From Schaalia sp. HMT-172 (lineage in GTDB: Bacteria > Actinomycetota > Actinomycetes > Actinomycetales > Actinomycetaceae), in contig NZ_CP130058.1 of assembly GCF_030644365.1 (NCBI RefSeq), positions 310,001 through 374,000 on the forward strand: a stretch of DNA of 64,000 bases, given 5' to 3'. Numbering within the stretch: the first letter of the stretch is position 1; each line of letters opens with the position of its first letter. Shown piece by piece: positions 9,810 through 21,300 of the stretch. A model generated the notes under the pieces. That model was not told the origin of the DNA and made no database searches. It was given only the letters and a program-made list of their open reading frames with translations. The position numbers and the translations under genes were made by a program.

Positions 9810-11046
9810 GTCCGCGCTCGATTCCGAGTTCGTCGACGAGGCCGTGGCCTCCTTCGGCGCGACCCCGCACTTCGGGGACCCGTCGGGGGAACAGTGGGCC
9901 CTCGAGTCCGGGCGTGCGCTGGTGCGCCGCCCGGACCTGGCGGTCATCTCCGTGTCGGGGGCCGATCGGCTCACCTGGCTGACGTCGCTGGCCTCCCAGG
10001 TCGTCACCGGCCTCGTGCCCGGCGCGAGCCGCGAGCTGCTGATCCTCTCGCCCGAGGGGCGCGTTGAGCACTGGGCGGGCGCGAGCGACGACGGGGAGGC
10101 GCTGCACCTGATCGTGGAGCGTGCGGATTGTTCGGGATTCGTGGAGTTCCTAGACTCGATGCGCTTCGCGCTGCGCGTTTCTGTTGCCGAGCGCGACGTC
10201 GCCGTGTTCTCCTCGGTGCGCGTAGGCGCAAACACGCCCGAGGCTGTGGCCGGCCTACCCGGTCACCTGTGGACCTGGGAGGACCCGTGGCCTGGTGTGG
10301 TCGAGGGCGGGGCCGCCTACTTCCAGGGAGCGCGCCATCCCGGCGCGCGTACCCCCATGATGTTTCACGCTGTTTCACGGCAGGCCGCGGACGAGTTCGA
10401 GGCCGCGTGGCTTGCCGACGGAGCTGTTTCCGGCGCTACCGAGGCAAACGCAGCGCCCTCTTCTGCTCCCGCCGCGGTACCCTCCTCGGTGTCGTCCCCA
10501 GCAGGCGGTAAGCGCCGCCGAGCCGGGTACCTGGCGTGGGAGGCGATGCGCATCGCCGCGTGGAAGCCGCGCCTGGGCCGCGACACCGACGCCCGCGCGA
10601 TCCCACCCGAGGTCGACTGGCTGCGAACCGCCGTCCACACGTCGAAGGGCTGCTACCGCGGGCAGGAAACCATTGCCCGAGTCCTGAACCTGGGGCGGCC
10701 TCCGCGCCGCCTCACCTACCTGCAGCTGGACGGCTCTCGCTCCGACCTGCCCGCGCCGGGCACCCCCATCGAGGTGGGCGGGCGCCAGGTCGGCGTCATT
10801 ACCTCCTCGGCCCGCCACGCGGACGAGGGCCCCATCGCACTCGCGCTCATCGCCCGCGCCGTGCCCGTGACCACTGTGTTTGACATCGACGGTGTCGCCG
10901 CCGCCCAGGAGGAGATCGTGCCCGTCCATGGCAAGTCCTCCGTCTCGCCGCAGACCCGCCCGGGTGCCGACCTCTCCCGCGAGGCCGGCCAGCGCGGCGG
11001 TTCCACGGGCTTCGGTGGCCTCGGCTCGGCCCTGGGGGCGCGCTGA
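9802..11046 (+). CDS. ygfZ: Folate-binding protein YgfZ (GcvT/CAF17 family)
   Basis: Tetrahydrofolate-dependent accessory protein for maturation or repair of Fe-S enzymes, in the GcvT fold. The family signature KGCYRGQE is present at [18 protein letters not shown]. Residues near 215-250 form an Ala/Ser/Pro-rich insertion ([17 protein letters not shown]) before the second domain. The start is uncertain. A TTG at 9802 has GGAAGG 5 bp upstream and overlaps the previous stop by 8 bp. A GTG at 9760 would add 14 unlikely residues. The stop overlaps the dtd start by 1 bp. Confidence 0.88.
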   Translation: MSESALDSEFVDEAVASFGATPHFGDPSGEQWALESGRALVRRPDLAVISVSGADRLTWLTSLASQVVTGLVPGASRELLILSPEGRVEHWAGASDDGEALHLIVERADCSGFVEFLDSMRFALRVSVAERDVAVFSSVRVGANTPEAVAGLPGHLWTWEDPWPGVVEGGAAYFQGARHPGARTPMMFHAVSRQAADEFEAAWLADGAVSGATEANAAPSSAPAAVPSSVSSPAGGKRRRAGYLAWEAMRIAAWKPRLGRDTDARAIPPEVDWLRTAVHTSKGCYRGQETIARVLNLGRPPRRLTYLQLDGSRSDLPAPGTPIEVGGRQVGVITSSARHADEGPIALALIARAVPVTTVFDIDGVAAAQEEIVPVHGKSSVSPQTRPGADLSREAGQRGGSTGFGGLGSALGAR

Positions 11047-11591
11047 TGCGCGCCGTCATCCAGCGCGCCACCTCCGGCGAAGTCCGCGTCGGGGGCCGCG
11101 TCGTCGGCCGCCTCGTCTTCGATCCTGTCGACGAGGCCGGGGCTGGCTGTGCGGGGCCTGCCTCGTCGGGCGGGGTCGTGTCCAGTCCCGGCGAGCAGAA
11201 CCCAGCCACCCCCGCGGGGGAGTGGTCCAGCGGAGCACGCCAAGGCCTCGTCGTCCTCCTGGGCGTCCAGCGTGGCGACGGCCCCGACCAGGTCGCCACG
11301 GTCGCCCGCAAGATCGCCGAGCTGCGCATCCTCGACGACGAGCGTTCCGCGCTCGATGTGGGTGCCCCGATTCTCGTGATCTCGCAGTTCACCCTGTACG
11401 GGGACACCCGCAAGGGGCGCCGCCCGTCGTGGGCGCACGCCGCTCCCGGGGAGGAGGCCGAGCCCCTCGTCGACGCGGTCGTCGCTGACCTGCGAGGCCG
11501 GGGCCTGCACGTGGAAACCGGCCAGTTCGGGGCGATGATGGAGGTCTGCCTGGTCAACGATGGCCCGTTCACGGTCCTCGTCGAGGCATAA
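11046..11591 (+). CDS. dtd: D-aminoacyl-tRNA deacylase with an internal insertion
   Basis: Hydrolyses D-aminoacyl-tRNAs, recycling mischarged tRNA. The N-terminus MRAVIQRA, the [17 protein letters not shown] motif and the C-terminal [10 protein letters not shown] (equivalent of the family's NxGPxT loop) identify it. At 181 residues it is about 35 longer than usual. The extra part is a Gly/Ser/Ala-rich insert at roughly residues 27-63, before [10 protein letters not shown]. It is translationally coupled to ygfZ (TGATG). Confidence 0.93.
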   Translation: MRAVIQRATSGEVRVGGRVVGRLVFDPVDEAGAGCAGPASSGGVVSSPGEQNPATPAGEWSSGARQGLVVLLGVQRGDGPDQVATVARKIAELRILDDERSALDVGAPILVISQFTLYGDTRKGRRPSWAHAAPGEEAEPLVDAVVADLRGRGLHVETGQFGAMMEVCLVNDGPFTVLVEA

Positions 11592-11976
11592 TGCGCCAGG
11601 GATTGTGGGCCTGGAGCTACGGGCCTGGTCCCCGGTTGCCGGGCTGCGCCGGGCACGGTCGGCCGCGAGAGGGTGCGCGTGAGAGTACCCAGTGACGTGG
11701 TGTTCCAGCACTTAGCGGGGCATTACACCGGTTAGTAGGTGGTGTGATGCTCCCGTACTGGTGTAGTGCTTCCGACGCGGGGCATGTTTTTGGAGTCGTG
11801 TTCCTGGTGTTGTGGCGTGGGTCATCTTCGACGTGTCTTCGCCTGTTTGTCCTGGTGTTGTGGCTCGCCTTCGCTGGCTGCTTGGGGGGAATTACGACCA
11901 TAGGAGGTGTGTGGCGGCGTGTCGCCGGCGTGTCGGTGGTCTATGGTTGCAAAATCCCCCGCGGGTTGCTCAAAGT

Positions 11977-12033
11977 GCAGTCCACTTCGGCAAAATGTGT
12001 CGGAAATGGGGTGTTTGGGGCGAGGTGGACTGC
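11977..12033. repeat. 13-bp inverted repeat with 31-bp loop
   Basis: GCAGTCCACTTCG at 11977-11989 pairs with CGAGGTGGACTGC at 12021-12033, with one G-T wobble. It is too wide-looped for a normal terminator. It could be an operator or part of a decayed element. Confidence 0.5.
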
Positions 12034-12248
12034 GGTTTGAGCGCGGTGTCGTGAGGTGAGGGGGCTGCGGTTTGAGCGCGGGTCTCGATGGGACGTTATG
12101 AACGGATACCGCGTGCTGATCGTCGCTGAGGTCGCGGTGTGGCGGGAGTCGTTGCAGGTGAGTCGGCGTCGTCGAGGAGCTGCGGCCGAGCCATCGCAGG
12201 AGAATCGACGCGTTGTGGCGTCGGGGGCGGTTCGGAGGGTTGATGGTT

Positions 12249-12374
12249 TCCCAACAATGTCGCATGCAATTCCCATGTAAACCTTTGAAACATTGAAATG
12301 GTGTCGTTGGAATTGCAACGTTTGTGGCGAATATTGAAAGTTCAGGTAATTGAATTGCATGCGAGATTGAGGGG
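12249..12374. repeat. 127-bp-type element, diverged copy 3
   Basis: Starts TCCCAACAATGTCGCATGCA and ends AATTGCATGCGAGATTGAGG, so the ends match copies 1 and 2 (2204-2330, 3078-3204). The interior is largely different, though it keeps a TTTGAAACATTGAAA near-palindrome. Conservation of the ends and the overall length (126 bp) over interior sequence is typical of inverted-repeat elements. Confidence 0.75.
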
Positions 12375-12714
12375 CGTTGTGGAGGGGTCTGGCGTTCATT
12401 GGCGTCCTCATCTTGCCCGGGCCTCGGCGCGCTGCCGCCAGCCCCAGTCCCGGTGCCCTGCTCCCAGCCTCCGCACCCAGCCCCAGCCTCAGCGCTCGGC
12501 GCGAGTCGCTGGCGTTCGGTACGCCGGCGCGCTGCCTTAGCCGCGGGCCCTTGGCCTCGTACCCCGGCCTCGTACCCCGGCCTCGTCCCTGCGCCCGTCC
12601 CTGCGCCGAGGGCGAAAGCGCGCGCACGCCGCCGGAGCTTTCCGTAGGCTGTAATCAGTCAACTGGGACGGGTGTGTGCCGAGCTGCGGTGCCTGCCCCG
12701 AAGCAAGGAGAGAC

Positions 12715-15183
12715 ATGTTCGAACGCTTTACCGATCGCGCACGCCGTGTCGTCGTGCTCGCGCAGGACGAGGCCCGCGGTCTTAAGCACAATTACATCGG
12801 CACGGAGCACCTGCTGCTCGGCCTGATCTCTGAGGGCGAGGGCGTCGCGGCGAAGGCCCTGGAGACGATGGGCATCAAGGGCGAGGCCGTGCGCGCCTCG
12901 GTCATTGAGATCATCGGCGAGGGCGAGAAGCCGGTTGAGGGTCACATTCCCTTCACGCCGCGCGCGAAGCGCGTCTTCGAGCTGAGCTTGCGTGAGGCCC
13001 TCCAGCTGGGCCACAACTACATTGGCACGGAGCATCTGCTGCTCGGCCTCCTCAAGGAGGGCGAGGGTGTGGCCGCCCAGGTCCTCACCAAGCAGGGCGC
13101 GGACCTGGCGCAGGTGCGTCAGACCGTCATCCAGATGCTCAGCGGCTACCAGCGTGGTGACGAGGAGGGCCGCGAGTCCGTGGGCGCGGGCGTGGGCGGC
13201 TCTGGTGGTCCCGAGCGCTCGAACTCTGCGATCCTCGAGCAGTTCGGCCGCAACCTGACGCAGGCCGCGCGAGAGAACAAGCTGGACCCCGTCATCGGCC
13301 GCCGCGTCGAGATGGAGCGCGTCATGCAGGTCCTGTCGCGCCGCACGAAGAATAACCCGGTCCTGATTGGCGAGCCTGGCGTTGGTAAGACGGCGGTCGT
13401 CGAGGGCCTCGCCCAGGCGATCGTGCACGGCGACGTGCCCGAGACCATCAAGGATAAGCAGATTTACAGCCTCGATATGGGGTCGCTGGTTGCGGGTTCG
13501 CGCTACCGCGGCGACTTCGAGGAGCGCCTGAAGAAGGTCCTGAAGGAGATTCGCACGCGCGGCGACATCATCTTGTTCATCGACGAGATTCACACGCTTG
13601 TGGGTGCGGGTGCGGCAGAGGGCTCGATCGACGCTGCACAGATGCTCAAGCCGATGCTGGCGCGCGGCGAGCTCCAGACGATCGGCGCGACGACGAACGA
13701 CGAGTACCGCAAGCACATCGAGAAGGACGCGGCTCTCGAGCGTCGTTTCCAGCCGGTGAAGGTCGAGGAGCCCAGCGTCGAGGAGACGGTGGAGATTCTC
13801 AAGGGCCTGCGCGACCGCTATGAGGCGCACCATCGCGTCATCATCACGGATGCCGCGATCCAGGCGGCCGCCGAGCTGGCGGACCGCTACATTTCGGATC
13901 GGTTCCTCCCCGATAAGGCGATCGACTTGGTCGACGAGGCCGGGGCGCGTCTGCGCATCCGTCGCATGACTGCGCCGCCGGAGCTGCGCGAGCTGGACGA
14001 GAAGATCGCCGAGGTGCGCCGCAACAAGGAGGCGGCCATCGACGATCAGGACTTCGAGAAGGCCGCGTCGCTGCGCGACGAGGAGTCGAAGCTCGCCGAT
14101 GAACGCAAGGCGAAGGAGGAGGCGTGGAAGGGCGGCGAGTCTGACGAGATCGCCGAGGTCGGGGATCAGGAGATCGCCGAGGTCTTGGCCATGTCGACGG
14201 GTATCCCGGTCGTGCGCCTCACTCAGACGGAGACCGCGAAGCTGCTCAAGATGGAAGATGAGCTGCACAAGCGCGTCATCGGCCAGGACGAGGCTGTCAA
14301 GGCCCTCGCCCAGTCGATTCGTCGCACGCGCTCGGGTCTGAAGGATCCGAACCGTCCCGGCGGCTCATTCATCTTCGCGGGCCCGACGGGCGTGGGTAAG
14401 ACCGAGCTGGCGAAGGCCCTCGCAGAGTTCCTCTTCGGCGACGAGGATGCCCTGATCCAGCTGGATATGTCCGAGTTCTCGGAGAAGCACACGGCCTCGC
14501 GCCTCTTCGGTGCGCCTCCCGGCTACGTCGGCTACGACGAGGGTGGCCAGCTCACGGAGAAGGTGCGCCGCAAGCCGTTCTCGGTCGTCCTCTTCGACGA
14601 GGTCGAGAAGGCTCACCCGGACATCTTCAACTCGCTGCTCCAGATCCTGGAGGAGGGGCGCCTGACGGATTCGCAGGGCCGCAAGGTGGACTTCAAGAAC
14701 ACCGTCATCATCATGACGACGAACCTGGGTACCCGCGACATTAACAAGGGTGTCCTGACGGGCTTCCAGACGGCGGATAACTCGACGCACGACTACGGTC
14801 GCATGAAGGCGAAGGTCGCGGAGGAGCTCAAGCAGCACTTCCGTCCCGAGTTCCTCAACCGTGTCGACGACACGATCGTGTTCCCGCCGCTGACGAAGCC
14901 GGAGATTGCTCGCATCGTCGACCTGATGATCGCGAAGCTGGCCAAGCGGATGGAGGCGCAGGATATGCGCCTGCAGCTGACGGATGAGGCTCGCGAACTG
15001 CTGGCCGACGTGGGCTTTGATCCGGTCCTCGGCGCGCGCCCGCTGCGTCGCGCGATTCAGCGGGAAATCGAGGATGCGCTGTCCGAGCGCATCCTGTTTG
15101 GAGAGCTGCAACCCGGTCAGGTTGTCACGGTTGGCGTTACCGGAGAGGGTAAGGAGCGGACTTTCACCTTCAACGGAGAGTGA
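12715..15183 (+). CDS. clpC: ATP-dependent Clp protease ATP-binding subunit ClpC
   Basis: Hsp100 unfoldase that feeds substrates to ClpP. The 822-residue product has two N-terminal Clp repeats (residues ~5-140, each with [13 protein letters not shown]). The first AAA+ domain has Walker A GEPGVGKT and Walker [10 protein letters not shown]. The UVR motif lies around [15 protein letters not shown], and the second AAA+ domain has GPTGVGKTE and the C-terminal D2-small region. The UVR motif distinguishes ClpC from ClpB/ClpA. The ATG at 12715 follows AAGGAG. A 10-bp hairpin lies 45 bp after the stop. Confidence 0.98.
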   Translation: MFERFTDRARRVVVLAQDEARGLKHNYIGTEHLLLGLISEGEGVAAKALETMGIKGEAVRASVIEIIGEGEKPVEGHIPFTPRAKRVFELSLREALQLGHNYIGTEHLLLGLLKEGEGVAAQVLTKQGADLAQVRQTVIQMLSGYQRGDEEGRESVGAGVGGSGGPERSNSAILEQFGRNLTQAARENKLDPVIGRRVEMERVMQVLSRRTKNNPVLIGEPGVGKTAVVEGLAQAIVHGDVPETIKDKQIYSLDMGSLVAGSRYRGDFEERLKKVLKEIRTRGDIILFIDEIHTLVGAGAAEGSIDAAQMLKPMLARGELQTIGATTNDEYRKHIEKDAALERRFQPVKVEEPSVEETVEILKGLRDRYEAHHRVIITDAAIQAAAELADRYISDRFLPDKAIDLVDEAGARLRIRRMTAPPELRELDEKIAEVRRNKEAAIDDQDFEKAASLRDEESKLADERKAKEEAWKGGESDEIAEVGDQEIAEVLAMSTGIPVVRLTQTETAKLLKMEDELHKRVIGQDEAVKALAQSIRRTRSGLKDPNRPGGSFIFAGPTGVGKTELAKALAEFLFGDEDALIQLDMSEFSEKHTASRLFGAPPGYVGYDEGGQLTEKVRRKPFSVVLFDEVEKAHPDIFNSLLQILEEGRLTDSQGRKVDFKNTVIIMTTNLGTRDINKGVLTGFQTADNSTHDYGRMKAKVAEELKQHFRPEFLNRVDDTIVFPPLTKPEIARIVDLMIAKLAKRMEAQDMRLQLTDEARELLADVGFDPVLGARPLRRAIQREIEDALSERILFGELQPGQVVTVGVTGEGKERTFTFNGE

Positions 15184-15227
15184 TTTACTCGCCAATTGTC
15201 CAGGCGTGACAAACCCCATATTGCCTA

Positions 15228-15260
15228 AGAGCGGCCCGTCTCACAAGGATGGGCCGCTCT
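15228..15260 (+). terminator. Hairpin terminator after clpC
   Basis: Perfect 10-bp stem AGAGCGGCCC/GGGCCGCTCT with a 13-nt loop, 45 bp after the clpC stop. It separates clpC from the next operon. Confidence 0.75.
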
Positions 15261-15264
15261 CTGG

Positions 15265-15293
15265 TTGTCAAGTAATCACACCTCTGATAGATT
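15265..15293 (+). promoter_or_regulatory. Candidate promoter of the first envelope/signalling module
   Basis: TTGTCA and TAGATT are 17 bp apart, close to sigma-70-type -35/-10 boxes, in a locally AT-rich stretch directly after the clpC terminator. They lie 77 bp before the ATG at 15370. By position this would drive the whole fn3-MoxR-DUF58-TGase-kinase operon. Confidence 0.4.
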
Positions 15294-15369
15294 CTCATTA
15301 ACCATGGATGTCTTGCGAAGTCATGCCACACTATCTGCGAGGCACTGTTCGTGATATGAGAGAGGGTCT

Positions 15370-18300
15370 ATGAACGCACAAGCGCGACGAAACCTGACCA
15401 GCGCGAGACGACGCCTGCCGGCGCTCGTCCTCATGCTGGTCGTTGTTGCGCTCTGCGTCGCCGGCGTCATCTACAAGGGTGCCGAAATCACCCAGGTTGA
15501 CGTCAACGATGGCGGAATTTGGGTGACAAACAAGTCCAAGCAGATGGTCGGGCACCTCGACTATGAGGCCCGAATCCTTGACGGGGCGCTGCGGACGGAG
15601 GCTACCAACTTCGACGTCGGTCAGTCCGCCGAAACCGTCACTGTCTCCGACCTGACCTCACTTACTGTTGCCCCGGTCAATGTTACGCAGGTGTCCCTCG
15701 GGTCCCCGACGGCGCTGCCCGCGGGCTCGGCCGTCATGCAGGGTGGAGACGTCCTCGGCGTGCTCAATGCGACGGATGGCACACTGTGGACGACCTCGGC
15801 CACCTCCCCGAGCCCCACCGCCCTCTCCGACGGCGCCGCCGTGGCCTCGAACATGGGTGCGAGCGCCTTCGTGACCGGCATGGACGGAACCGTCTACGCC
15901 CTCTCCTCCTCCGGCACCCTGACGACCGTGAAGCGCCAGGGTTCCGTCGACCAGGCGAAGACCTCGACGATTGAGGGCATCCCCGCCGACGCCCAGCTGT
16001 CCATGACGGTCGTCGGCGACCAGGTCGTCGCCCTCGACTCCGCGTCCAACACTCTTTTCCTGCCCGGCGGCCGCACCCTCAACCTGAACGCCGCCGGCGT
16101 CGAGGAGGGCGGCGTCCTCCAGCAGGCGGGTCCCAAGGCGGACTCCGTTCTCCTGGCGACCCCTTCCACCCTGGTGACGATCCCCCTCAAGGGCGCCGCT
16201 CCCACGATCACCCCAGCCGCTGAGGGCTCGCCCGTCGGCACCCCCGCGGCCCCCGTGCGCCACGAGGGCTGCGCCTACGGCGCCTGGACCGGCTCGGGCG
16301 CCTACCTGCGCTCGTGCGACGACCCCGCCTCCAACAGGCAGCAGGTCGTCGACACGCTCACGAGCGCCCGCGAGATCGTCTTCCGCACCAACCGTAAGGC
16401 CATCGTCCTCAACGACGTCGCCCAGGGCAGCGTGTGGCTGCCCGACTCGAACATGGTCCTCATGGACAACTGGGACGAGGTCGAAAACCAGCTCGAGGAA
16501 ACCGAGGAGGAGCAGGATAGCCCCCAGCTCACCAACGAGATCGCCGACCCCGAGCAGCGCGAGGAGAACACCCCGCCCGAGGCAGTGGATGACGAGTTCG
16601 GTATCCGCCCGGGGCGCTCGACGATCCTGCCGGTCCTGGACAACGACTCCGACCTTGACGGAGACGTCCTGACCGCCTCCCCGACCTCCCAGCCGGCGTG
16701 GGGCGCGGTCACCGCTGCGCGCTCGGGACGAGCCCTGCAGATCACGGGCGTGAGCGTGGATCAGACCGGATCGACGTCCTTCTCCTACGAGGCCTCGGAC
16801 GGCCTCGCGTCCGCCGCCGCGCGCGTGCAGGTCACGATCCACCCCTACGGGCAAAACGAGGCCCCCACGCAGCTGCGAGCCTCCTCCGTCAAGATCGGCG
16901 CGGGTGCCCAGATCCAGTACCAGGCGCTGAGCGACTGGCGCGACCCCGACGGCGACCCGATCTACCTGAAGAACGCCGAGGCCCCCGAGGGGCTGAGCGT
17001 CACCTTCACCGAGGACGGCTCCCTGACCATCACCGAGGAGGGCGGCTCCGCCGGCCCCAAGACCGTGGTCCTGACCGTCGCTGACGACCAGGGCGGCGAG
17101 ACGCGCGGTGAACTCACCGTCAACGTCCAGGAGCCGGGCAACCTGCCGCCCACGGCCAACGGTGACCTCTACCAGGCCCACCCCGGCGAGACGGTGACCC
17201 TCGACCCGCTGAAGAACGACACGGATCCCAACGGCGACTCGCTGAGCCTGGCCGCCGTGTCCGGCGCGCCCGCTGGCGCCTCCATCACGCCGGATCTGGA
17301 CCGCGGCACCATCGACTTTGTCGCGGCTTCTCCCGGCTCCTACTCCTTCGCCTACACGGTCTCCGACGGCATCGCGTCGACGCTGGGCATGATCCGCGTC
17401 GAGGTCGTCGAGGCCGCTGCGCTGCCGCCCGTCGCCGAGGACGATACCGCGGTCCTGCCGCAGGGTGGCTCGGTGCTGGTGGCGCCCCTGGGCAACGATT
17501 ACGATCCCACGGGCGGCGTCTTGACGATCACCTCGATCGACTACTCCTCCGTTCCCGGCCTCGAGGTCGCCCTCATCGACCGCCACCTGCTGCGCGTGAC
17601 CGCGCCCGCGGGCCTCGACAAGAGCGTGTCCTTCTCATACTCCGTCACCAACGGCCAGGGATCGGCCACCGCTCAGGTGACCGTCATCCCGGGTGCCTCC
17701 GACCGCACGGACCTGCCGCCCGTCCTCAAGCCCGACCGAGCCAAGGTGCGCGTCGGCGACGTCGGAACCGTGTCCGTCCTGTCCAACGACCGCTCCCCGG
17801 CCGGCCTGAACCTGCAGGTCGAGTCGACGCTCGAGTACGACCCGACCACCGCCCTGGGCACGCCCTTCGTGACCGGCAACCAGGTGCGCCTCGAGGCCGG
17901 GGACACCCCCGGCACGATGGATGTCACCTACTCCGTCATCGACTCCGCGGGCAACCGCGCCTCCAGCACCGTCACCTTCGAGGTCTTGGCCGCCTCCGAC
18001 TCCAACCAGGCGCCGCGACCCCGCGACATCACGGCGTGGGCGACGGCCGGGCAGACCGCCCGCATCCCGGTGACCCTAGACGGCATCGACCCGGACGGCG
18101 ACTCCGTGACCCTCAAGAGCCTGGACTCTTCGCCGCAGAAGGGGTCGGCGACCGCGAAGGCCACGTGGATCGAGTACACGCCGAACGCTGACGCGTCGGG
18201 CACGGATTCCTTCACCTACACGGTTGAGGACCGCCAGGGCGCCCGTGCTTCGGCGCGCGTGCGCGTCGCCGTCACGCCCGTCCCGGCGCTCAACCAGAAC

Positions 18301-21300
18301 CCCGTCGCCGTGCCCGACACGGTCCTGACCCGACCCGACCGTATGGTGACCGTCAACGTCCTGGCCAACGACCTCGACCCGGACGGCGATCCCCTGACCC
18401 TGGAAGAGGGCAGCCTCGAGACGGCCACGCCCGAGCTCGACCCCCAGGTCCGCTCGACCACGACCGTCCAGGTGCACACGCCCTCCCAGGCCGGCACCTA
18501 CCTCGTGTCCTACACGGTGAGCGACGGCCGCGGCGGGGTCGCGCGCGGCACGCTGACGGTGTATGTCCAGGACGACGCGCCCCTGAAGGCGCCGATCGCC
18601 CGCGACGACTACGTCGCCTACGAGGACCTGCCGACCGATGGTTCCGCCGTGCGCGTGAAGGTCCTCGACAACGACGAGGACCCCGACGGCAGCATCGACG
18701 AGCTGACCGTGACCACCGCCGAGGCGGGCGTGAGCGTCTCCGGCTCCGAGCTGCTCATTCCCGTCACGGACTCCAAGCGCCTCGTCGTCTACACGATCAC
18801 CGACCGCGATGGCCTCACGAACTCGGCCGTCGTCACGATCCCCGGACGCGACTCGACCGCGCCCTTCCTGAGCTCGGCGAACCTGCCGATCGAGATGGAC
18901 GCGGGTACCTCGCGCACGATCAACCTGTCGGATTACGTCATCACTCGCGCCGGGCGCACCCCGCGCCTCGTCGAGGGCTCCTCCCCAGTGCCCCAGAACG
19001 GCCTCGACTCCGTCGTGGCTGACTCGGACACGCAGCTCACCCTGACCGCCAACGCCTCGTTCTCGGGCAACTCCGCGTTCCTCATCCAGGTCGCGGACGG
19101 CGACAGCAGCGACGCCGGCGCGCTGAGCGCCTCCCTGTCGCTGCCCGTGCGCATCAAGGCGACCACGAACCAGCCGCCCACCTTCACTCCGACCGCGATC
19201 CGCGTCGAGGCCGGCGGCGAGGCCGTGACCCAGAACCTCGCGCTGGGCGTGCGCGACCCCGAGGGCGTGGACGTCACGACCTTCACCTACGCGATGGACT
19301 CCTCGCCGTCCACCATCACGGCGTCCCTGTCGGGCACCACCCTGACCGTGTCCGCCCCCGAGGGAACCCCGAAAGGTTCCGCGGGGTCGATCGCGGTGAG
19401 CGTCACCGACGAGGACAACAACAAGGTCAGCGCGCAGATTCCCGTCGAGGTCGTCGTCTCCGACAAGCCGCTCATCCAGGTGCCCGCGTACACTCTGACC
19501 GCCAAGATCGGCGACACGGTGAGCGTCGACGTGGCGTCCTCCGCGACCAACCCGTACCCGGAGTCGCCGATCACCCTGGAGAGCGCCACGCTGTCTGCGG
19601 GCAGCGCGACTGTCGCCACGTCGGGCACGACCGTGTCGGTCACCCCGAGCGCGTCCGGCACGATCACCGTCAGCTTCAAGGTCAACGACAAGCTGGGCGA
19701 CCCCGCGCGCGCCGTCCAGGGAACCATTACCGTCACGGTGACGGGCAAGCCGGCCGCCCCTACGCGCGTGACGGCCGAGGCCGAGGGATCGAATGGCGCT
19801 CGCGTGACCTTCAACGCGCCGGAGTCCAACGGCTCCCCGATCACCGAGTACCGCGTCTTCGACCAGACGGGACGCCAGGTCGCCACCTGCTCCACCAACG
19901 TCTGTAGCGTCGCGGGCCTGAGCGACGGCCAGACCTACTCCTTCACCGTCGAGGCGGTCAACAAGGAGGGCACGTCCGAGCGTTCGACGGCCTCGAACAC
20001 CATCACGATCTCCGGTGCGCCGGGACGCCCCGGCACCCCCCAGCTGTCGGCCGGAAACACGACGATTAGCGCGTCGTGGTCCGCTCCCGTCGACAACGGC
20101 TCTGCGATCACCGGCTACATCGCGACCGCGACGACCGCGACCGGCGAGGCGGGCTACTGCGAGACCACCGGCGTGACCTCCTGCGTCATCCAGGGGCTCA
20201 AGAACGGTCAGACCTACACGGTGACGGTGCGGGCACGCAACGCCAAGGGAGAGTCCGCGCCCTCGTTCGGCGCGAAGGCAACCCCGACCGCACCCCTGGC
20301 GGACCCGGACACGCCCTCCATCATGAGCGCAACCGTGCGCAACGCGGCAGACCGCAACAAGGTGGAGATCACCCTGACGTGGAGCTACTTCAAGTCTGGC
20401 GGTGAGGGCTGGGGCGCCACGACGGTCACCGTCAACGGTGAATCCAAGACCGTGTCCGGTGGCTCTGGCAATGAGACGAACGGAACAGGCACGACGACCA
20501 TGACCGTCAATCGCGCGGACGTGCTGCGGGCGACCGTGACGGTGAGCAACACGGGAGGCCGCACGGCCACCTCGCCCGCCAAGAACTACACCCCGCCCGC
20601 GCTCGAGCCCGAGCACGAGGCCAAGACCACTCCGCTCGCCCCCGACGCGCCGAGGATGGGCCCGACCTCGGACAACGCCCTGGGCAAGATTCGCATCACC
20701 AACGTGCGCCTGAAGGAAGGCAACGGCTACACGGTCAACGACCTGGAGATGTACTACCAGGACAGCGCGGAGGGCTGCACGACCAACGGCAACCCCGTCG
20801 CCTTCAACAACGGTCAGACCGCCGATTTTGATCTCGGCCCGCTTACCCCGGGTTCGACGATGACCTTCTACTTCTGCCAGCGCGGCAAGAAGGATGACGG
20901 CTCCTACGTCTGGAGCCCGGTGACGGCGGCTAGCGGCACGGTCGGCAACGGCCAGCGGTCGGGCCCCGATGATGACGACGACACCCCGATCCCCGTGTTC
21001 AACGTGTCGGTGACCCCCTACATCAACAGCGCGTCCGTGTCGTGGACTGTGCCCGCCGGCGTTAACCCCGCGCAGATCAGCGTGTGGGTGAAGGGAATGG
21101 AAGGGTCGACCAAGCAGACGTTCAGTGGTCCGATGACCTCGTGGACGGTCTCGGGTCTGGCGCCGGTCAACCAGTACACGGTTGTCGTCGAGATGGTCAG
21201 CGCTGGCGGGGCACACCGTCAGGTCGAAGCCACCTTCACAACCACCGAAGCCGCGGAGAATGTCGGCGCGACTTTCGACGGAAAAACCACGTGTTCGAAC

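Larger units (their letters stand above)
11592..12714. other. 1.1-kb gap with repeats, no credible gene
   Basis: Between dtd and clpC. Small ORFs here lack codon bias and ribosome sites. Visible content: a 13-bp inverted repeat (11977-12033), a 17-bp direct repeat CTGCGGTTTGAGCGCGG near 12031 and 12065, the third 127-bp-type element (12249-12374), and Pro-codon-like CCCCAGCC and CCTCGTACCCCGG duplications near 12430-12600. Base composition falls noticeably between 11.7 and 12.4 kb. Confidence 0.6.

Noticed and set aside
12600-12714. ClgR- or heat-shock-type operator before clpC
   Set aside because: The inverted pairs in GGCGAAAGCGCGCGC do not match a remembered ClgR box closely enough.
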